Shown here: piece by piece, positions 58,139 through 64,000 of the stretch
Position numbering within the stretch: the stretch's first letter is position 1
Layout: each line of letters begins with the position of its first letter
From: Lactifluus volemus
Lineage: Eukaryota; Basidiomycota; Agaricomycetes; Russulales; Russulaceae
Reading direction: 5' to 3'
DNA length: 64,000 nucleotides
NCBI GenBank assembly: GCA_022376515.1
Contig: WTXI01000039.1
Coordinates: 1-64,000, forward strand
Translations under genes and position numbers: made by a program
Notes under the pieces: generated by a model
Told to the model about the DNA's origin: nothing
What the model saw: the letters and a program-made list of their open reading frames with translations, nothing else
Databases searched by the model: none

Positions 58139-58731
58139 ATGGTCATATTCGAGCCTGTTGGAGTGCTCGCGTGGAAGACAGCCGTTTACCTCGTGGTCGT
58201 AATAGTCTCACCCCACGTCGTCCACACCCTGCTCTCATCCCCCAAAACAGTTCCGTTTTCATTAACATCGTATTCATCGGACACGCCGACTGGACCATAC
58301 CCGCTCGCATTATAATAAGTTACAAAAAATGGAGTCGGCTTCTTATTCCGGTACGTGACCATTAGCACTCGCGGCTATCATGCATGCTGACTTTTTTCGA
58401 TGTAATGGTCTGTCTCCTACCAGCAGCATCCACGCTCGTACGAGGGATGTTTGACTATTTCTTCACGACGTTCTGGCCTACCTTTCGACACCTCAGACGA
58501 GCCACGACTTCCTCATTGCGAAGCGCAACGCGACAGCTCCGGCCCCAGCCTGCCCTCCCGCTCTTCCGGACCCCAGGGTTCCCAGAACCCTTGCCGACTC
58601 TTCCGCGCCCTGCGGTGCCTCGTGACAGCAGCTCATTCCGCATCCCGTCGAACCCGTCGTCCGGCGCATACAATCTACCCTCTCCCACCCCCACCCCTTC
58701 CCTTCTCTACTTCCCCAGTCCAGCGCAGTAG
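58139..58731 (+). CDS. Possible small membrane protein gene (uncertain structure)
   Basis: An ATG at 58139 opens 58 codons with a hydrophobic stretch (VYLVVVIVSPHVVHTLL) and a stop at 58313. A second open piece at 58384-58731 (MFDYFFTTFWPTFRHLRRAT, then proline-rich to YFPSPAQ) follows a good acceptor (CTACCAG at about 58429). They may be exons of one gene, but I found no donor that joins them in frame. No family is recognised. Confidence 0.3.
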
Positions 58732-59034
58732 TTAGCGTGGGCGGGGTCTATTTATAGCTGGACTACAAATGTATAATGCCACCACACCATTGACATCGAA
58801 CTCTAGTTTGAGGTATTTGTTTACACCATCTTTGTTCTCTTTAGTTTATGACAGCTATGAGTACCCTACTTATCATAAAACACTCCGACTTGGAGTTTTC
58901 TAGAATGAGCTTCTTGCACTGATGAACGAATGGCAAAGCATAGCAGGACATAATACTACTATGCATGATATGTATTACTTTATGATTGGTGGCGACTTGA
59001 CCCGTGACTGGTGTACCAGTTCATAGGTCGATCG
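58732..59034. other. Intergenic, AT-rich
   Basis: About 300 bases without a recognisable feature. Confidence 0.5.
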
Positions 59035-59580
59035 TCAACGCAAACAAGTGTCTAGTTTACTTTTGAAAAATGTACGAGCACATAAGCCTATCATGGATGT
59101 CACACTGTTCCGTTCTGTACTGTTGCCTGATGTGCCAGTGACTTGGACGGGCCCTGCTGGAGTGTCGATCCGAGCAACAAGATCCTCAAAGTACGCGCTG
59201 GCGCCGTGGAACTCCAAACGGGTGAGAGTGGGGAGGACAACGCGTGTGAGTGAAGACGGAGGTCTATTTGCTGGATCAGGACGAGAAGCTGGGGATTTGA
59301 ACCCGATGTAAACGTCTTTAAGCTTGTTCAATGCGGATAGGGCTGTGACCATAACTTCGGGTGAAATGTAACCGGTATTGGGTATACACCAGAGTTGAAC
59401 AGTGACAAGATTATGGCAAAATGGAAGAAATTTGGGTAGTGCCAATACCCTCCAAGTACAGATACTCGAGACGCGGGGCAGATCCACCCAAAAAGGTATC
59501 GCGAAGCACCGGTGCCGCTGACTTCCGAATATGAAGGTAAAGACGTGTCAAAACTGGATAGTTCATCACTTTCTCCTTCT
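59035..59580 (-). pseudogene. Truncated copy of the neighbouring F-box/LRR gene
   Basis: The minus strand matches the middle of the intact gene at 59986-61403: LPKFLPFCHNLVTVQLW against LPNFFPICHNLGFIHLT, then NTGYISPEVMVTALSALNKL, PASRPDPANRPPSSLTRVVL and YFEDLVARIDTP. After IDTP the similarity stops and the frame runs into unrelated sequence ending at 59035. The upstream part (about 59490-59580) is in another frame. It lacks the F-box and both ends, so it is a partial duplicate. Confidence 0.8.
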
Positions 59581-59702
59581 CCTTGACCACCTGCTACCTC
59601 TACGTTCCGTCTTTTTCCTGTCTTGAATAGACTTTTGTGTCCCGGTGAAATGTCTGTAGTGTTTTGTAGAGGAGAAGCTAGATTTCTCACGAATGACTTC
59701 AA

Positions 59703-59985
59703 TATTACATGGCCAGTGTGCCGGCGTTGACGCCTTCCGCCCGACTCACCCGGGTGTCAGTCCATAACACGCAACGACAATATTGATCTGTATTTCTCCT
59801 GGCCTCAGGCACCAAAGTGTGGGCCACCCGATTATCGTACATCAAAATACAAGAAGCAGCAGAGAGCTGCTGTGGGGAGGTGTCAATCACAGGGAGGGGT
59901 AAGGAATGGCTATAAAGTACTAACAAAAAGAGAAGTGGAGAACATTGATGACGACGCATCGACAATAATCTGACAATCAGTCCAT
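59703..59985. other. Spacer downstream of the F-box gene
   Basis: No gene is supported. It should contain the 3' UTR of the minus-strand F-box gene. Confidence 0.5.
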
Positions 59986-61403
59986 TCATATGAGATAGAC
60001 AATGACAGGGAGATTGGAACGCTGGCATGAGGAAATGAATGGCTGTATAGCCTGCCGGGTGGATTTAGAGAGGGATGAAAGGTAGAGATGGCGTAGCATC
60101 GGCAACGCGTCCATGACACTTTCCCCAGCGAGCGCTTGCAGGGCAGATGCAATAATCTCACCCAGTATATCTTTAAAGCCATAGACTTTGATGAGAAGCC
60201 GTTCTACATTGCATAAGAAAGGCGAAATCTTGCGGCATATTTGAGCTGCACACGCAACATTCCAATCCGACTCATGGCCCCATATCCCGATATATAGGCT
60301 GAACCGAAATCCTTTCCCTCCAGGTGGATTACCAACGTGGATGGACAAACCTTTGTCATAAAAGTACAGCTTCGCTTCCTCTGAGGACCCGGGGATTTGT
60401 GTGCGACTGATAAACTGGAGGAAATGTGGAATGTCAAAATCGAGCTGGTCGAAGAACCATGACTCGAGGGAAGTAATAACAGGAGTGTCAATGCGAGCCA
60501 CAAGATCCTCAAAGTACTCGCTAGCACCGTGAAACCCAAAATGGGTGAGAGTGGGGAGGACAACGCGTGCGAATGAAGATGGTGGTCTATTTACTGGATC
60601 AGGACGAGAAGCTGGGGATTCGAATCCAATGGAAACTTCTTTAAGCTTAGTCAATGCGGATAGGGCTGTGACAATAGCTTCGGGTGAAATGTAACCGGTA
60701 TTGGGAATATTCGTGAGGTGAATAAAGCCGAGATTGTGGCAAATTGGAAAAAAATTGGGTAGTGCCGGGAATGGAATACCGCTCAAGTGAAGATATTCGA
60801 GACGCGGGGTAGATCCACCTAAAAAGGTATCGCGAAGCACTGGTACAGGCCTCGGAGAATGAAGGCGAAGATGTGTCAAAACTGGATACGGCTTCTTCAT
60901 CGCTTTGTTGACTCGCTCCAATAGAGTACTTGTTATCTTGAGATCTATTTCGGACACGCGATCGTGATGCTCGAGTGCAGTAATAATGTTAGCTCCTCTC
61001 AGAGGGAGTTGCAATCTCGATTCCTTTATGACGATAGGAATGGCGTGGGGCCAGACATCAAGTATCTCCTTCACGGATCTGTCCGCATTGCATACAAGTT
61101 GCAAATGAAGACGAAGCGGTGATTGAAATACAATGTATCTCCACTTTCCGCATACGTGAACCAGCACGTGCCACCACCGATAGGAGCGGGGGATGTCGCA
61201 AGACGTTCGATAGAAGTCGAAGATGTCGAGGAGGACATTGTCAGGGAGGGATCCGATTGTCACGCGTGGGAAACAAGTCGGGTCTACTCGACCCAAGTGA
61301 GTGATTGCTTCAGCGGCGGCCTATCATGATAGTCACGAGACGTACCCAGTCGTCTTTGATCAATATGTGCCTTCCGATGACGCATAATGACCTGTCCTTT
61401 CAT
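59986..61403 (-). CDS. F-box protein with LRR-like region, 451 aa
   Basis: Two exons on the minus strand are predicted: 61403-61346 (ATG at 61403, MKGQVIMRHRKAHIDQRRL) and 61283-59986, joined across a 62 bp intron (GTACGT to TAG) in frame. The F-box core is VTIGSLPDNVLLDIFDFYR, followed by VLVHVCGKWRYIVFQSPLRL, the usual basidiomycete F-box layout. The remainder has irregular leucine-rich segments (PVLTHLRLHSPRPVPVLRDT, PRLEYLHLSGIPFPALPNFF) that would present substrates. F-box proteins link substrates to SCF ubiquitin ligases through Skp1. These genes are large families with unknown substrates. The first exon was chosen because the second contains no early ATG and its upstream frame is stopped. 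Confidence 0.82.
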
Positions 61404-61858
61404 AACTCTGGTTCGCGCCGGTTGAGAAGATATTGATGGGCTGTCGACTGTGCCAGTTGTTCGAAATTGACCTTAGCAAGCACAGAATTAGCTTGGACTA
61501 ACTATTGCAGTCAGGGATCAGGTTCTCGACGTACCTGCGAGACAGTTCGGCTGAGGGAACGTCGAGGGCTGAGGGAACATCGAAGGCTGTAGGGGCCGTG
61601 TGGTTGAGGGCTGGTGCATGTCACATGATGCCTCGTGGGCCAACATCCACTCAGAGTATCATTCAGTATCATATATCATATACAAGTGTAACGAACGGTA
61701 GGAAGGTGTCAGAGAAGAGGAACATTGAGGGAGTCCACCGCAACGAGCAGCGATAGGCAACAACCATCTCGCAAGGGTCAGCATTTCATGACAAATGCAA
61801 GCGCCAATCCTTTGGGATGTAAGTGCGGAGTTTAAAACCACCTTATCTATATCCATCA
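61404..61858. promoter_or_regulatory. Divergent intergenic region between the F-box and S9 peptidase genes
   Basis: The two genes are transcribed away from each other across about 455 bases, which should hold both promoters. A short direct repeat (GAGGGAACGTCGAGGGCT and GAGGGAACATCGAAGGCT, near 61553 and 61571) is the only motif noticed. Confidence 0.4.
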
Positions 61859-64000
61859 ATGTCCGTTCGCAAAGCACCTTTTGGGACCTGGTCCTCTCCA
61901 ATCACTGCAGATGCTTTGATTCAGGGCGTAAGTATTTTCCTGAAGGTAGCTTCTAGTCAAGTGTTGCTGACTTGGGAGGGACTTTTTTAGAATATCCCAC
62001 TGCTAGATGTGCTGGTGGATCCCGTGACGCGCATAATATACCATATCGAAAGGAGATCGTCTGAAGGCGGGAGAGCGGTCATCGTTGATACTATCGCCAA
62101 TAAGGAGGTTTTTGGTGCTAACTGGAATGCCACCAGCAAGGTACACGAATATGGCGGAGGTTCTGCAATTGTTTATGATGGAGAAATATTCTTTTCTCAT
62201 TCGCCCGATGGGAGAGTGTACAGCGTAATCGTTGGATCAGAGCCAACAGCCGTAACACCGGGTGAGCCTTTTCCGTCTCACCACGCTATCCGCTCGAGCT
62301 GATTTCTCGATACAGCGGAAAAACCGTTCAGATATGCTGACTTTGATGTTCATCCTATTCACCGACATCTGGTTGCCGCCGTGCTCGAGGACCATACACA
62401 TGACGACCCAGCTGCAGTGGTCAATACGCTCGTTGTTATAGACATAAGGACCCGATCACTCACGACTATCGCCTCGGGAGCCGACTTTTACGCAGCCCCA
62501 CGATTTTCCCCAGATGGTGCCTTTATCGCGTACCAACAATGGAACCACCCCGACATGCCCTGGCAGAGATCTGAGATCCACGTATTCGGAGTTTCTGTCA
62601 AGGGTGATAACGTCATTCTGGCTGACAAGAAGCGCCTCGCCTGGGACGGCCGCGAGGTCAGCGTGGGTTACCCTGGGTGGATCGACGCCAAAACTCTACT
62701 TTACCTGTGCGATGAATCCGGATTCCTGAATCCATGGGTGTACTCCGTCTCCTCTAAAGAGGCAAAACCTCTCCTCACCTCGGCCCTAGCTCAGGACTTT
62801 GCTCTTCCAGCCTTCCAGCTTGCCTGGTCTCCTTATGCAATACTTGGCGCGGAGAAGGATACCATAGTTTTCTCCGCTCTTAAAGACGGGAGAAGTGTAC
62901 TTTACCTCTTTAAAATATCCACAAAGGCATTGGTCCTCATCGACAGCCCATTCGTCTCTATTACCGCGATTCGTGCCGTGGATGTCAATACGATCGCCTT
63001 CCAAGCCAAAACAACGCGGTCGCCGTCAGCCGTCGTTAGGCTCAGGTTTTCCGATATTTCTACCCCAAGCCCGGGCTTCACCTATGAAACCCTGAAATCT
63101 TCCATGGCGTCTCTCCCGTTCCCAGATGGCATTATATCCCAACCTGAACCGGTTACTCTAGGGACTCAAAACGAGCCTGTGCATGCTATACTGTACCCGC
63201 CAACGAACCCCGAGTACGACGGCAGCTCGGACCCCTCTGAGAAACCTCCGTGCATCGTCAGTGCTCACGGCGGTCCAACAGCCATGGCAGGCCATGGCCT
63301 CGACTGGACAAGGCAGTACTTCACCAGTCGCGGTTGGGTTTGGTAATTTCATCATTTCGTTTTCGAAAACACACCCGAACCCCGTTTCTCATCTCATCCC
63401 TGCAGGTTGGAAGTGGATTACAGTGGCTCTGCAGGATACGGTCGGAAATACATGTAAGTTTTGTTGTCATTTCGTTGAATTTTGGAAATTTTCCTCGCTA
63501 CGCACACGCTCATCAACATTGTAACTTTACTAGTGACCGCCTCAATGGCGCTTGGGGCGTCGCAGACATCGCAGATTGCGCAAATGCAGCGATCGCCCTC
63601 GCGTCGGATGGTCGAGTAGACGGTACCCGGACAGCCATTCGCGGCGGTTCTGCGGGAGGATTCACCACTCTCGCCGCACTATCCAATTCCGAAGCTCAGC
63701 GGGCGTTCGCAGCGGGCACGTCCTTATATGGCATCTCCGATCTCACACGCCTGGCCAAAGCAGGAACGCACAAGTTTGAGGCGCGATACATGGACAAGCT
63801 CATAGGTGGCACCGCCGATGAGATACCCGATGTATACGCAGGGCGTAGCCCTGTTAATAACGCGCAGAATATTCGCAGCGCACTGTTGGTGAGTTTTGAA
63901 AAAGATATTTTGTGGGGTCAGAGCTGACGTGGTGGGTATTTAAAAAAAAAGCTCCTGCAAGGTACAGAGGACAGGGTTGTGCCCCCAGAGCAAGCAGAGG
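61859..64000 (+). CDS. S9-family serine peptidase (dipeptidyl/acylaminoacyl peptidase type), partial
   Basis: Exons are predicted at 61859-61927, 61991-62261, 62316-63342, 63406-63453, 63534-63888 and 63952 to the window edge, all in frame. The start is MSVRKAPFGTWSSPITADAL. A beta-propeller-like N-terminal half (FYAAPRFSPDGAFIAYQQWN, VGYPGWIDAKTLLYLCDESG) is followed by the alpha/beta-hydrolase domain: CIVSAHGGPTAMAGHGLDWT (oxyanion-side HGGP), DYSGSAGYGR, then the nucleophile elbow IRGGSAGGFTTL with the catalytic Ser, and LLQGTEDRVVPPEQ with the catalytic Asp. The catalytic His lies beyond the window. There is no signal peptide, so it is probably cytosolic. Enzymes of this type cleave short or N-acylated peptides; the exact substrate is not evident. 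Confidence 0.9.

Overview
The window is nuclear DNA from a filamentous basidiomycete, most likely an Agaricomycete. Protein genes carry many 47-90 bp introns with GTRNGT donors and pyrimidine-rich acceptors. The three NLR-type genes have the C2-NACHT-WD40 layout typical of that class, and a Plavaka/CACTA-like DNA transposon of the basidiomycete kind is present. A closer placement (for example Ceratobasidiaceae/Rhizoctonia) is a guess from WD40 sequence style only.

Positions 1-40400 are a tandem array of large NLR-type genes, all on the plus strand. The 3' end of a broken copy lies at 1-1220. Three copies that read open after splicing follow at 5762-11324 (A), 19121-24663 (B) and 31697-37171 (C). 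Each has nine predicted exons encoding an N-terminal C2 domain, a beta-rich then alpha-helical linker, a NACHT NTPase and 14 near-identical 43-residue WD40 repeats (about 1670-1700 aa). Stop-to-stop spacings are 10.1, 13.3 and 12.5 kb. The spacers are a mosaic of shared modules that I call P (after the gene), X, Z, W, Y (a decayed minus-strand coding relic) and L (before the gene). Insertions interrupt them: a 1.5 kb hAT-type element with an 8 bp target duplication (11746-13258), a repeat-rich insert (about 17785-18745), a probable second element (about 26280-27660) and an insert at about 28640-29525. An F-box/LRR-like relic lies at 2119-2996.

Positions 40957-49399 are one complete 8.44 kb Plavaka-like transposon. 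It has terminal inverted repeats starting CCCCAGT, a 5 bp TTCAT target duplication, subterminal 40 bp and 74 bp satellites, a tnp2-type transposase with several reading-frame breaks, and two accessory genes separated by a duplicated hairpin-bearing 3' module.

Positions 49400-64000 are ordinary genome. They hold a small unknown gene (49844-50378), a 2.2 kb block (52556-54760) also present inside the NLR array, the nuclear exosome nuclease gene rrp6 (54805-57691), a small hypothetical region, a truncated F-box copy (59035-59580, minus), an intact F-box/LRR gene (59986-61403, minus) and the 5' part of an S9 prolyl-oligopeptidase gene (61859 to the window end).

In function, the array looks like a non-self recognition or allorecognition locus. 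WD40 repeats with a fixed scaffold and hypervariable surface columns would sense ligands, NACHT would switch on nucleotide binding, and the C2/helical N-terminus would act, possibly at membranes. That role is inferred from fungal HNWD/STAND proteins and is not shown by the sequence.
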